Positions 38,849-51,246 of a stretch of 64,000 bases of DNA are shown here, in pieces. The notes beneath the pieces are model-generated. The model made no database searches, was not told the origin of the DNA, and saw nothing but the letters and a program-made list of their open reading frames with translations. Position 1 is the stretch's first letter; the number at the start of each line of letters is the position of its first letter. Made by a program: the position numbers and the translations under genes. The stretch is from Parasponia andersonii. Taxonomy: Eukaryota; Streptophyta; Magnoliopsida; Rosales; Cannabaceae. The stretch lies in contig JXTB01000122.1 of NCBI GenBank assembly GCA_002914805.1, positions 206,530 through 270,529 on the forward strand, given 5' to 3'.

Positions 38849-41088
38849 AAAATTATAGTATTAGAACTTGAGTTTAATAGCTCGAACTTATCACCATTAA
38901 ACTAGATTGGAGTTATTTTATAACAAGCGTGCATCATTATCCTACTAACAATTTGGCACATTGTTTCAGACTTTTAAGTATGCCTTTAAGAAGAGTTCTG
39001 AGGCATAAGCCAGATATCGAACCTTCTTATCGTCCGAATTTCACTCATATAATCTAGGTTATATAGCAGGCATTTGCCCAGATGATTAATCTAGACTATT
39101 AGTCTCTAGCTCTGAGGGAGCATTAGTTGGATCAGTCTGATCACTTCTAACGGTTCATGCGTCTCCAGCCATGACAGTTTGACGAAAGATCATGGTCTCT
39201 CACGAAAATTGCTTAGTTGCGTGAGATGGAGAGGCACTTTCGAACTCTTGGTTTTCGGTGGAATTTTGGGTGTGTTTGCCATTACCCGTCTAATGGGTAT
39301 TGCAATTCGTTGGTGGGAGACAATAGAACAGATGCAAAATGTGGTGGGTCTGACTTGGGAGGACTTAACAGATTTTTAAGGCTCAGTATACCAATGAGGA
39401 CCAATAGGAGACAATTATGAACTGGTTTGAGAATTTGATCCAAGTTAACAAAACGATGCATAAGTATCTGATAGAGTTTACTGAGGTAGCTAGTGTTGCC
39501 CTTGGACCAAGTACTAGTGAGAAATATTGAGTTGCCAAGTTTTGGACTCGTTTGAATCAGAATATTTTCAACAGAATTGCATTTAAACTTTCCATACTCT
39601 TTCTGAAATTGCAGTGGTTGCCTAGTGGGCAAAAGTCATCGAAGAGGGATTAGATTCCATAAGAAACCAACGTAGAGGTAACGACAAGAAAGTCACCAAA
39701 AGGAATTAGGAGTAGTTTCAGCCCAGGGTACTCCGAATGATAGAAATTTGAATAATAGTGGTTCTTCAAGGGGGAAAGGGGAGGGGTGACAAAATAGCCC
39801 TTATGGAGAATGTTTTTCTTGCGGCCAACCAGACCGTTGGAAGAAAGAGTGTCTTAATCATCTGTAGAAATCTCCTTTTTCTTAAGGATGACTACAAAGA
39901 AGCCAGCCAAGTTTTATTTCTTATCAGAATACTCATGTAAGACTGCAACAGTCATATGGTGTTTTGTAAACTTTTATTTCCCCTCAGCCTTATCAGCATT
40001 AATACCACCATTAGGGTTACACTCAGAATTTTCAGACTCCTTAGACTTTAGGGAGTCAAGGTGGGCATGAGTATGATAGTAATGATCCAGAATCCAGCAA
40101 CAACTGTCTTGATCAGGAGAAAGGCCACAAAGGAAAGGCAAGGTGACTGGCCAAACTGACAATATGATCCTTATTTCATACTCTTGGGCACATATTTTTT
40201 TTGATATTGGTGCATCTCATTCATTTATATTCTTGTTGTTTGTTCAATTATTGGAATTAGAATTTTCTGATTTGTATTATGTATTGACATTGAATACATC
40301 TATGAGAGGAATAGCTAATGTGTCTAGCATGTGTAAATCTTGTCGTATTGTGATTAGTGATAGAAAGTTGCTTGCTGATTTGATTATATTATCGACGAGA
40401 TAATATGACGTGATTCTCAATACGGATTGGTTGTCTAAATATCGACCTGTTGTAAATTATCATATAGAGTGGATGACTCTTTTTTCTAGTGATGAGCGTC
40501 TCATTATTTATCAAGCTAGAATGAGTCTGTTGAAGCCAAGTTATGTTTTGAAAACGTGCATGGGCGAAAGGAAGAAACTCGAATGTTGTAGAAACTTGTT
40601 TGCCATTGATGGTGAGGCGAGGACAGACAATCAAGACCTATGGATTATAGTGGTAAGTGAGTATTCAGAAGTATTTCCTGAAGACTCACCGGGGTCACCC
40701 CTAGATAGGGAGATCAAGTTCTGTATCAAACTAGTTCTTAGAGCTCAGCCAGTTTCTATTCCAGCCAATCGCATGGTGCCTGCAGAGATGGAAGAATTGA
40801 TAAAATAGTTAGATGACTTGATTTCCAAAAGCTTCATTCGTAGTAGCACTTCTCCTTAAGGTACTCCTGTCTTAGTTGTGAAAAAAGCCGATGGCTCATT
40901 AAGATTTTGTGTAGACTATATGAAGTTGAATCAGTTGATTGTGAAGAACAAGTATTCTTTACTAAGGATAGATGGGTTATTTGATCAACTTAGTATTTCA
41001 AAATTTTTTTTCCAAGATTGATTTGAGATCCAGAACCCGTTATGGTCACTTTGAGCTTCTGGTAATACTAGTTAGTTTGACGAATACT

Positions 41089-41430
41089 CCTGCAGTTTTT
41101 ATGGATCTCATAATCGAATTTTTAGGCTGTTTTTAGATCGTTTTGTGGTTGTGTTCATTGATGACTTAAATATTAAGTAAAAAAATTATCCTTATTTTAC
41201 TTTCAATAAATTAATTAATTATATCTTTAATTTATTTCATACTATATGTGTTTCTTAATCCTGCAGCATTTATGGATCTCATGAATATAATTTTTAAGCT
41301 ATTTTTAGATCGTTTTGTGGTTGTGTTCATTGACGACTTAAATAATAAGTAAAAAAAATTATCCTAATTTTACTTTCAATGAATTAATTAATTATATCTC
41401 TAATTTATTTCACACTATATGTATTTCTTA
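41089..41430. repeat. two tandem 171-bp copies at the truncated end of the Ty3/gypsy fossil
   Basis: Copies starting with CCTGCAG at 41089 and 41260 share TTTATGGATCTCAT, TTTTTAGATCGTTTTGTGG and an AT-rich tail with ATTAATTAATTATATCT. The pair marks the end of recognisable retroelement sequence. Confidence 0.8.
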
Positions 41431-42340
41431 ATGGGTTTATATTGGGGTACATGGTTCATGATTCTATTGCCACCTTATTTTTCTTTTCACAAACTTTTTT
41501 GTACCCCTATATTTGTTAAGAGACGAAGTTGGACCATTAAAAAAATAGAAAAAGACAACCTTATTATATTCATCCCAATATCAATCTATGTTTAGAATCC
41601 TGAATTGTCCTTATTGAAATTTTTGCTCATTTGTCTTTCCCAATCTTTATCCACCCTTTTCTTTCATTGTGTACTCAATTATTCCCTTTTCCCTCGAATG
41701 GTCTCCTCAACGTAATATCTCTCTTCGTAACTAGATATGCTTCTTTTCCTATTCCCCTTTTTGTACTTTAGTTTTATCTCTCATATATATAGCTTTTTAT
41801 ATATTTGATATGTTTTATAAATTCTATATTTTATATTTCCTATTTAAAGTAGTTGATGAAGATTACGAATGTTCAAGATTGGTTTGATTAGATTGAAAGT
41901 CAAAATCATTAACCAGGCCAAAAATGTGAATTTTTATTTAGTCGATTGGGTCGGTAAAAAAAAAAACTTTTGAAGGAAACAAAACCAAACCACGTTTGGA
42001 ATTTGGTCAATTTTGAGTTATAGGCTCAATAAATTTTGTACTTTTTAATATCCTATTAAGTTTGAAAAGGATAATACCATTTGCTGAATAAAAATGTTCA
42101 GTAAAAGTAGATAAATGTTAAAAAAAATGTCCATAATTAACCAGGTTTTGACAATAATGCATATATGAGATAATCTGGTATATATGAGATATTAACGTAA
42201 CTCTGTTTATCATTTAATATCAATCAGCTGAATATACCTGGGTTTGGTTTGCTAAAAAAGAAAAACACTCTGCATGCTAATAGTTGGTTTATTTACTAAA
42301 GATTTGTGAATGTAAAACACTTAAATTCCTAACTAAAACC
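41431..42340. other. AT-rich spacer
   Basis: No gene or element with recognisable ends. A TA-rich stretch lies at about 41785-41805. Confidence 0.5.
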
Positions 42341-42386
42341 AAGTCTTGATGTCCTTCCGTGGCACTGAATGTGGAACAAATGGCCG

Positions 42387-43011
42387 CTATGGACATAGTA
42401 TGTTGCTTGTGCAGCTAGCTGGTTTGGTGGCGGCTGATTCTGTGGCAGTAGTGGCTGCTGGTTCTATAGCGGTGGTGGGGGCTGGTTTGAAAGTCTCCTC
42501 ATCTCTATGTATATCACAAACATGTACGTATCGAACATTCTCTCTCCAAGGATGAGAGACCCAATTAAAGAGAGCATACCATAGCCAAGTTTGCTGTGAT
42601 CGAATAACACTTGGGTTGTGAAGCAAACCATGATCGATGTGCTTCCAACTCCAATGAGCTGGAGTTATAGGCTGAGCACGAGCTTGTGTTGGAACCATGT
42701 CGTCGATGTCTTCTGGATCGCAATCTCAGCAAACATGATAAAAGAAGCCATGGAAGCTGCAAAGTGGAGGTAAGCGGCGAAGGAGCACCCTCTATAGTCC
42801 GGGGTCTTGAGCTTGTTTGGCGAGAGCCACTAGGAATCACCACTATAGTGAGTTCAGCATCTGAGATCGTTATGTGAGCGGCAGACATATTTTTGCTCCA
42901 AATCAAATTGTCTTGTCTCCTTGCTTCCATGTTCATATTCTCTGCTTTTTCTTCTATGTCCATATTCACCTGGGAGATGATAAATTTCTTGTTTAAAAAC
43001 TGATTTTTCAT
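42387..43011 (-). pseudogene. gene-like relic, unrecognised, possible membrane protein
   Basis: A GC-richer patch. On the minus strand one frame starts MDIEEKAENMNMEARRQ and runs SAAHITISDAELTIVVIPSG. A second frame then carries SPNKLKTPDYRGCSFAAYLH, then FAASMASFIMFAEIAIQKTS, and after a stop a hydrophobic run with VCFTTQVLFDHS and LIGSLILGERMFDTYMF. The frame change and stop suggest a decayed gene with two or three membrane segments. At 42410-42490 a GCC/GCT-rich repeat reads alanine-proline-rich. I do not recognise the family and it could be transposon-derived. Confidence 0.3.
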
Positions 43012-43724
43012 AATGATCAGAATCTCAAATTAATCACATGGTTCATTCAAGTAATCACTAATCCAAATTAATCACATGGTTAATTCAAGTAGTCACGTAG
43101 TAAATAACTTAAACAAACAGTAGGTTAGGATGATTAGAGTGTTGGGTTGGAACGCAGAACTCATTGCTTAGTCATAACGATCAGAATCTCAAATAATTTC
43201 AATAATTTTTTTTAATTGAAATTAATTATGATTTTATCTATAATGAGTATCTCAGAGATTTTTCCTTGGTTCAAAAGTTTTCATCAGTGGGTATAAGTCT
43301 TATTTAAGTTGTATTGTTTTTCACAACTAAGTTTTCTAAAAATATTAAAAATGTTTATGCTTTAAATTATAGTATAAGTTATGACTTGTCGTTTACGTTT
43401 AATTGTTTTGTTGCTTGGCAATAGTTCTCGTTTAAAATTGTTGTAATTTCTAGTAGTTCATTAAGTATTAAAATTATAACTTAAACTCAGTTTTGTTAAT
43501 TTGAATAATTTATTCGACATATTAGTGGAGCCACAATAGGTCCAATGAAGTATATGACATTCTAAATTTTTACATTTTTTAAAATATAAAATTTTCACTT
43601 ACCTTCTTAATTAATACAAATTTGTAATATTAAAAGTTGTATTTGTATTTTACCTCATTCAGATAATTAGATTTTTCAGTTATTTTCTAATCCCTAACTG
43701 CTATAGCTATTTTTAAAAAAAATT
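43012..43724. other. AT-rich spacer
   Basis: Contains a short direct repeat around 43030-43100 (CAAATTAATCACATGGTT twice). No gene. Confidence 0.5.
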
Positions 43725-44526
43725 ATTTATCTTCTCCTCTCTATCATGATCATTTTGTCTCCCTAGAGTATTCTTTTATCCAAAGCTTGCCTTGCTGGTT
43801 TTTTTATTGTTTCTTGGTATTAATAAGTAAAAATAACTATATCACTTCCATTAAAAAAACTATATTATATTAGACTAAATATAACGTTGGAACTAATAAA
43901 TGTTGTAAAGTATAAATATATATATTTATATATATATATATATGAAACTTGTGCTTGTGATTTTTTTTAATATTATTTTTTGCGAATTTTCCTAAATGTT
44001 TATGTTTGTAAATTTTTGGTCTTATTCTTTTCTTATCTAGTTATAATACTTTTAATTGATTATATATATATTTTTTAAAAAATAAGACTTAATTAACGAC
44101 CTCTACTTATTAGTTATTTAAAAAATATATATATATTTATCTACTCCTCTATATCATGATCATTTTGTCTTCCTAGATTATTCTTTTATCCAAAGTTTGC
44201 CTTTGTTGGTTTTTTATTGTTTCTTGGTATTAATAAGTAAAAATAACTATATTAGTTCCCTAAAAAAAACTATATTATATTAGACTAAATATAACGTTGG
44301 AACTAATAAATGGTGTAAGGTATAAATAAATAAATAAATATATATATATATATAAAACTTATTGTGTTTGTGAGTTTTTTTTTAACCATTATTCTTCTCG
44401 AATTTTCCTAAATGTTTATGTTTGTAAATGTTTGTTCTTATTCTTTTATTATCTAGTTATAATATTTTTAATTTGTTATTTTTTTATAAAAAAAAAATTA
44501 AAGCTTAATTAATAACTTCTACTCAC
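43725..44526. repeat. tandem duplication, two 390-bp copies
   Basis: Unit 1 (about 43725-44110) and unit 2 (about 44134-44526) share TATCATGATCATTTTGTCT, GTATTAATAAGTAAAAATAA, TATAACGTTGGAACTAATAA and CCTAAATGTTTATGTTTGTA, differing mainly in TA-run length and scattered substitutions. It is a fairly recent local duplication with no coding content. Confidence 0.85.
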
Positions 44527-44659
44527 TGCAAATAAAAAAAAAGAACTTATTGCACCTTATGAGTCAAACTCTCGACCTAATACTTAATTCTCACCCTGCC
44601 TTATTCATTGAGCTAGCCCTAATGGGCTTAGCTGGGTATGGTGTAGATGTAGACACTCT

Positions 44660-44782
44660 CCATCAGACCTAAGGTTGGCAGGAAACAAACATTCGAGCTA
44701 TCTAAGATTCGAACTTACGACCTCTAACCCTACTGACTACCACCTTACCATCAAACCACCCCACTCGGTGGTTGTTCATACA
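44660..44782 (-). mobile_element. tRNA-derived SINE-like copy 1
   Basis: On the minus strand it reads GTTTGATGGTAAGGTGG (A-box region) followed by AGTTCGAATCTTAG (B box, plus-strand 44703-44716). It matches the copy at 45520-45600 along about 80 bases. No poly-A tail or target duplication is clear. Confidence 0.5.
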
Positions 44783-45088
44783 CTTTGAACTCTTCATTTT
44801 AATTTGTTATTTATGTGAATGGGCAACAAGAGAATTGTACCTCTTATTTCATTTTTACCATAATTTACTTTTTTTTTATTTTCCTTTTTTTTTCCCAAGA
44901 AACCTTAACGTATAGTCTGTCCCTAACATTTTTGAATTGTCAATATCCTCTTGTAATTAGTTCTTTTAACATTACTTTTTTATTTTCACTTTCAAAGATA
45001 AAATTATTGATATTTTAACATATTTATATTTTTAATTTTAAATAATTAAAAATGAAGATATAGTTACAAAAAACAATTTTTCTTTTAA

Positions 45089-45120
<32 letters not shown>

Positions 45121-45519
45121 ATAAAGAAAAAGAAGAAAAGAAACGAATACGGTTGTTAATCTGTTGATGTAAAGAAACAAAGGATGCGTTCAATAAAACT
45201 TCTTTTCAACATTCTTTTTCTTTGATATAAAGAAAAAAAAAACATAGACAGTCTTTATAGGGTTAAATACCTCAGAAGTCCATGAACTTTAATATTTCTC
45301 TAACTTTAGCTCATGAATATCCAGTTGTATTGTTCGTAGACTATTTTTTTTAATTGCTGAAAAAGAAAAAGGAGAGGAAAAGGGCTACCAATATGGTATC
45401 TCTCTTTGGGCGTGACCCCTACTATCAAGAATATTCACGGACACTCTTGAGCGATAGAATGCGTCACTTTAGCTCTACTAAATGTAGTTCTTGATTAGAC
45501 GTGTATGTGGTAATAAACT
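44783..45519. other. AT-rich spacer with TA microsatellite
   Basis: A TA/TATT microsatellite lies at about 45091-45122. No gene. Confidence 0.5.
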
Positions 45520-45600
45520 ATTCAGGATTCGAACTCACGACCTCTATCTCTACTGTCCACCACTTTACCATCAAACTATCTCACTCGATAGTTGTTCGCT
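45520..45600 (-). mobile_element. tRNA-derived SINE-like copy 2
   Basis: Minus strand: GTTTGATGGTAAAGTGG, then GTCGTGAGTTCGAATCC. The spacing of the A and B boxes is tRNA-like. It is in the same orientation as copy 1, about 0.85 kb away. Confidence 0.5.
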
Positions 45601-45778
45601 TGTGTTATTAGACATTCGAAACCTAACTTCCATTAAATTGCTAATAGAAAAATATCATGTTCCTTATATATGACGGGTAAAAGTGGAAAAGTATTTACAT
45701 TTATTTCACTTATTTTAATTTGCTTTAATTTTCTTTTTTCTCCGTGAATATGTCTATTTTTTGTTGGTTTAAATTAAT

Positions 45779-46360
45779 TTTCATTTGTATCCATTTTTCA
45801 TTATTGCTAGTTAAAATTAAAAAAAAATACAACAAAAAAGCTAATTTTTTCATAAATCAATTAATTTTTCTATTTTTCTTTTAAAATTTCCTCATACCCC
45901 TATCTAGTAGTCATTTTCTGTATATAGTATATATTACTAATAATGAAACAAATTATAAATAGACACCCTAAAAATAAAAAGTATACATGCATATATATAT
46001 ATATAAGATATATACTGGAAATTTTTTATTTTTTGAAAATTTCATTGGACATTTTAGGATCTAATTAACTTAAAAAATTACTTATATATCTCAATGCAAA
46101 TTAAATGACATTAAAAATTGAAGGGGTCAACACAGTGTGGCATGTTAGGACATATGGCTGTATGATTAAGGATGTCATTTTCCCTGCCGAGGGAAGCGAC
46201 CCACAGCGGGTTCATAGGAGTAACTGTAGGCAAGGAGGGATATGGACAAATTAATATATCCGAGATGGAGTCGGGACAAGGTCAAGTAAGATATTCTCTA
46301 CCCTAATATATGTAATGGTCAAAAAACGACTCAAAAACTAAAAGCTTAGATGGGCCCATA
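45779..46360. repeat. direct duplication, left copy (X1)
   Basis: About 580 bp, starting TTCATTTGTATCC and ending at GATGGGCCCATA, is repeated at 47894-48473 with roughly 97 percent identity by eye (differences include TA-run length and a short deletion of CTAAA). The two copies bracket the inverted LTR piece at 46361-47880. Confidence 0.9.
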
Positions 46361-47880
46361 GTTCCTGTATGGTTAGTTTAGTCCAAAACATACATATATA
46401 TATAATCCAAACCGAAAATCCATATATATATATATATATATATAAAAGCAGTATAATCAAAATCATTCAATCTATATGCACGTGGCACAAATCAACACAT
46501 ACCCATGAGCTCTCATCCTCTCATCTGTGGAAACGCAGGATGATGGCACTAAGTATGCCTAATAACTTGCCTGATACCTAAGCCCATATCCGAATGGGAC
46601 ACCCATGTGTCGCCTACCAAATCAGGAGGGGCAACCGAATTGATTACACCTGCCAAATAGGGAGGTAATGAGAAGAAACAAAACCTCGCGCGAGTTTACG
46701 GACTTTCACCGACAGTAGGGCATGCAGCGCCACACTGTAAACCCACGATGCTAACGCGGTGCTCATGTATGATCCTATGACACGTGCAATACAGAACTGA
46801 AGTGTGAAAATAATCGTACTCTGGTTTTTCGGTAAAATCAGCATACTAGGTTTTTATAGAAAAACGGGCAACATAACGGCCCTATTTTTAATATACCCAA
46901 AATAACCTGCACTCAAAAAATTCCTAGAGCAATACAGTATACATCTCATACAACCAATTCTCATCACAGACATCTAATTAGTCTAGAAATCACATTTGTT
47001 CTCAGATGTTGCAGAAAATAAGTTTTATTCGAAAACGATATAAAACACAGGTAATTGAATCCCTACCTCACTTGAATAGCAATACCACGCTATTGAATCC
47101 TCAAGGTGTCATTGATGATCATCTGGAGGGTCGGGAACCAATTCCAAGCCTTCGATCGTCCTCTTGCGAAAAAATCAACTTCTCACTGAAGCTTCAATTC
47201 CACAAACAGACCTCTTCGCTGAATTTCTAGCACCCAAAATAGCTAGGTTAAACATATAACTTGTCCAATTTGGATCCGGGCCCACAGCGGACTGGTGGCA
47301 CATAAAACGAGGCAAATCTCGACCGTCTGATCTCGATTTCTATGCCGATCACCAAACATAGATAATATATATATATATATATATATCAAACTTCTCTATT
47401 TTCTGAGTACAATCCAAAAAAGACAACAAAAATACAATCCAACGGCCGGATCAAAAAGTCAAACTTAAACTCGAAATACCCAAAAATGACAACTTTCAAT
47501 CTGGGCAAAATAGGGTTGAGATATATATATATATCTTGATGATCCTTGAGACGAGACGAATCTAATGGGACTGGTTGGAGGTCGAATGGTGGCCGGAATC
47601 TTCGTCGGTCGATGGCGCGGGCAGACGGTGGATGGAGCAGCGGTCGCGGCTTCCTCCGGTGGTGCGGTCGAGAAACGCAGAGAGAGAGAGAGAAGTTGGG
47701 GGAGAAGAGAGAGAAGAATTGCACATAAGTCTCCAAATTTCAAATCTTTATCAATCTATTTCCCTAAAAATTGCAATTTAGTTCTTCTGCACAAAACTTT
47801 TGCAATTTAATCCCCACAATATTATATCCAGAAAATTGATAAATTATCCAAATTACCCTCCCAAAATTCGGATTTTTACA
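46361..47880 (-). mobile_element. partial Ty3/gypsy LTR in inverted orientation, fossil
   Basis: Read on the minus strand it begins TGTAAAAATCCG at 47880 and follows the LTR at 36719-38848 for about 1.5 kb, ending abruptly at 46361 at the border of the X1 duplication. Shared islands include AAGTTTGACTTTTTG, TATCTATGTTTGGTGA and GCATCGTGGGTTTA. It is a truncated LTR with no internal region attached. Divergence from the other copy is high, so it is an old, separate insertion. Confidence 0.85.
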
Positions 47881-47893
47881 CGTTAGATTTAGA

Positions 47894-48473
47894 TTTCATT
47901 TGTATCCATTTTTCATTATTGCTAGTTAAAATTAAAAAAAAATACAACAAAAAAGCTAATTTTTTCATAAATCACTTAATTTTTCTATTTTTCTTTTAAA
48001 ATTTCCTCATACCCCTATCTAGTAGTCATTTTCTATATACAATATATATTACTAATAATGAAACAAATTATAAATAGACACTCTAAAAATAAAAAGTATA
48101 CATGCATATATATATATATATACAAGATATATACTGGAAATTTTTTATTTTTTGAAAATTTCATTGGACATTTTAGGATCTAATTAACTTAAAAAATTAC
48201 TTATATATCTCAATGTAAATTAAATGACATTAAAAATTGAAGGGGTCAACAAAGTGTGGCATGTTAGGACATATGGCTGTATGATTAAGGATGTCATTTT
48301 CCCTGCCGAGGGCGGCGACCCGCAGCGGGTTCATAGGAGTAACTGTAGGCAAGGAGGGATATGGACAAATTAATATATCCAAGATGGAGTCGGGAAAAGG
48401 TCAAGTAAGATATTCTCTACCCTGATATATGTAATGGTCAAAAAACGACTCAAAAAGCTTAGATGGGCCTATA
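47894..48473. repeat. direct duplication, right copy (X2)
   Basis: The partner of 45779-46360. After 48473 the sequence continues into an LTR-like block, whereas the left copy is followed by the inverted LTR piece; before 47894 the sequence differs from that before the left copy. So the duplication has sharp ends on both sides. Confidence 0.9.
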
Positions 48474-49176
48474 TGCCCAACATGGCCTCGATACTCTAAT
48501 TAGGTTGTATAAACTTACAAAATAGTTCCCACAAGATCCGAGGAACCCCCCGAGATCCATAAAAGACCAAGTTTGATGAACCAACGAACCAAGCACTCCA
48601 CTCAAGACTTGATCAAACTCGTAATTAGATAACTCCCAACAGACTAGAGAGATCACCTCAAACGGAATCATATCTCTTACCTAGTCTATAAGGCTGATTC
48701 AAAAAGGCGACCACGTGCCACCAATCTTGAAACAGAATACCCTGCCCCAACGGGTCTTATAAGACTCCTATAAATAAGTAATTAAGTGGATGTCTAAGGA
48801 CATATTGACTCAGATTCATTCACTCATACTTTGAACATTCTTACTCTTAACTTCTATCAAACCCGAGTCTCTATCGGCATTCTCCCCTCGAAGACTAAGG
48901 TCTTAGAGCTTATCTCAGAGCCATCTTAAACATTCACGTTCATCCATAGTTTATCACCAAGGTTTTATGCCCTAGTCCCTATTCTCGATCTCTATTATTA
49001 TTTCTAAGTGTTTATCCATTTTATCACATTCATATTTTCCTAGATTGCTTATTGGCTGAGCGTCAAAGCCCTTTTAGCTGGCACTACCCTATCGTATTTG
49101 ATTGTGCTCTTACGTCGATTTATTTTGACAAGTTGCTCGAGACTTGATTCCATAATTGTAGAAACGAGTATCTACA
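48262..49176 (+). mobile_element. LTR-like block, fossil, ends unsure
   Basis: The stretch has LTR features on the plus strand: a TATA-like CTATAAATAAG near 48771 followed by a CT-rich transcribed-like part, and a possible TG start (TGTTAGGACATATGG, 48262) and CA end (GTATCTACA, 49176). The 5-bp flanks do not match, so these ends are tentative. Its first 210 bases fall within the X2 duplication. No coding region is attached. Confidence 0.4.
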
Positions 49177-49571
49177 GTATACTTGTTCATTTATATTTTT
49201 TACTTTAAAAAATAATAAGAGTGTTTATTTAGATTTTATAAGGTTATTTAAAATGATTATGAATTTTAATTTTGATTATGAACATTAAAGCATTATGTAA
49301 AAAAAAAATAATGTTTTTTTAACTCTTTAATAGGTCTTTGCCAAGTAGAGACGGATTGACATTGGGGTGAGTGGGAGAGCTTAAAATTTATATTTTTACC
49401 CTTTAAAATTTATTTATTTTTCAAATAAAACCCCATGTGCCCCCACTTAATTTTTCATATTCTATATATGTATCCATTTATTTATATTTCCCAATTTATA
49501 TTTTTGTTCCTATTTAATATTTAGGATACTTGCCTTTTTCTGTAAACTCTTTTATTATATATAATATATAG
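49177..49571. other. AT-rich spacer
   Basis: No gene or recognisable element. Confidence 0.5.
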
Positions 49572-49926
49572 GGATAATATCATTTTTATACATTATATTT
49601 TGACATTTTATTCAATTTGTATCTTATGTTTTAGTTATTATCAACATTGACCTTTAGATTTAAAATTTTGTTATAAATTTATACATTGATACTAATTTAG
49701 AGTAGTTAATTTACTAAAATATCGTTTAAAAATTTGAAAATGAACAAAATAAAAAATTATTTGAAAATAAATTTATTAAATCATCTTGATAAATTAACTA
49801 CTCTAAATTAGAATTAGTGTATAAATTTATAACAACTTTCAAATCTAAGAATCAATTGATAATAACTAAAACACAAGAGACAAATTGAACTAGTGTCAAA
49901 ATATAAAGTATAAAATGATATTATCC
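49572..49926. mobile_element. foldback MITE with long terminal inverted repeats
   Basis: About 355 bp. The left 145 bases (from GGATAATATCATTTTTATAC) are the inverted complement of the right 145 bases (ending GTATAAAATGATATTATCC), with scattered mismatches, leaving a short AT-rich centre. It should fold into one long hairpin. Flanks show no clear target duplication, so the superfamily is open. It abuts the solo LTR that starts at 49941. Confidence 0.75.
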
Positions 49927-49935
49927 TTGCATAAT

Positions 49936-51246
49936 ATCACTGGTGGGTGTCGAATCCAACAAAATAAATCCCTGCTCTAAATGTGTATATATATATATAT
50001 ATATATATAAATAATTGCATACAGTGATGAGCAAAGTCGTTTCCACAAGGATTGGTTAGATTTATTTCCTTAAAGATTACGATAAATAAAAGAAAAAGGG
50101 ATTTTAAAAATTAGAATTAAACAATCTAAAGAGAACGCAGTAAAAGAAATGCAAATAAAGGAAAAACCAATATAATACGAACATCTAGCCAAAGGTACAA
50201 ATTCAGTTTTGGATCAGTGAATTGATTATTGATACAAAGATAATTTCTTTAATTCTTTAATAAACTGGTTATAGTTATTAACAGGCTTTAACAACCTATC
50301 TCTCCTTAATATCTTGATAACCAAAACAAGCTCTTTGAATATTTCTCTTACTAGTAGACAATCCTAAACAAGCTCTTAGGATTTAATTTACCAATAGCAT
50401 TAACAACTAGAGAGACTACCAATTCTAGCCAACAAACTCAGAGGTTCGGTTCAATTAGACTAGATTATATATTTTCATGACATAAATTGAAAATCTCTTT
50501 TATAATCAAGTATGTCAGTTTACCACTTGCATTAGAACATTCAAACGATTACGGATTTGAAATTCTAAATGGCAATATATTATTTTGATAAATTGAACAA
50601 TGGCCTTTTGCATCAATCAATCAAACAATAATTTCAAGGAACATAGAAAATATATAAATATTGAAGAATAAAAGAACAAGGAGAATTAATTAAATCTCAC
50701 AATTCTTGAAAAACCAAAACTTCACTTATCCCTTGGCTAGAAGAAATATTTAGCAATTCATAGCAGAAAGAAAAACATCTAAAAGATATGAGGGGCTGAG
50801 AAAGATCATCCCCCCTCTCTAAAAGATCTCACCTCTTTATATCCTCTAAACAATCTACTAAAAACAAATCCCACTTTAATAGGGAGTATTAACAAACGGG
50901 AAACTTTCCTAAAGATAAGCAAACAAATCTTTCCAGCTGTCATTCACATATTTGTTTCTAAATAAATCAAAATCGCATGGCGTGCCCACGCTTTATCTGC
51001 GAACTTCTTCTTTGAACGTACTGGGTAGATGGAACATGCCCACGCCTTAAGTAAAAACTTCTTCTGGTCAGTGTAATTTCTTGGACTCTGGATTTTTCCA
51101 CGCAAATCATGCTATATTGATCCAAATCTTCAATCTACTCCATAGAATCTGAAACATAATCAAAATCCAATATTTAAGTATTTTTAATCATTAAAATATA
51201 AAGGAATATCACAAATTATATGGCTATTATGCACTCTATCAATCAC
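49936..51246 (-). mobile_element. solo LTR with 5-bp target duplication, fossil
   Basis: A 1301-bp unit (49941-51241) begins TGGTGGGTGTCGAA and ends CACTCTATCA, with perfect 5-bp direct repeats ATCAC at 49936-49940 and 51242-51246. TG..CA ends plus a 5-bp duplication define an LTR; no internal region is present, so it is a solo LTR left by recombination. Orientation is probably minus, because GATTCGACACCCACCA at its minus-strand 3' end is typical of plant Ty3/gypsy Tat/Athila-type LTR ends. It looks whole as an LTR and moderately young. Confidence 0.8.

Larger units (their letters stand above)
36719..41430 (+). mobile_element. truncated Ty3/gypsy retrotransposon (chromovirus/Tekay-like), fossil
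   Basis: A long 5' LTR runs from TGTAAAATCCCAGAC at 36719 to TTGTGACA ending at 38848 (about 2.1 kb). It is followed by a primer-binding-like stretch resembling the initiator-Met tRNA site (about 38855-38870). Relics of gag (about 38975-39700), a zinc-knuckle region (about 39795-39860), a protease region (about 40200-40300) and the first part of reverse transcriptase (about 40630-41170) follow in order. RNase H, integrase and a 3' LTR are absent; the element ends near 41430. It is broken, with many breaks, and is old. LTR texture and the TGTGACA end point to the Tekay/Del group of chromoviruses; the clade is a judgement. Confidence 0.85.

Noticed and set aside
47386-47810. Overlapping frames on both strands at 47.4-47.8 kb
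   Set aside because: They fall inside the inverted LTR fragment and show no protein-like content.
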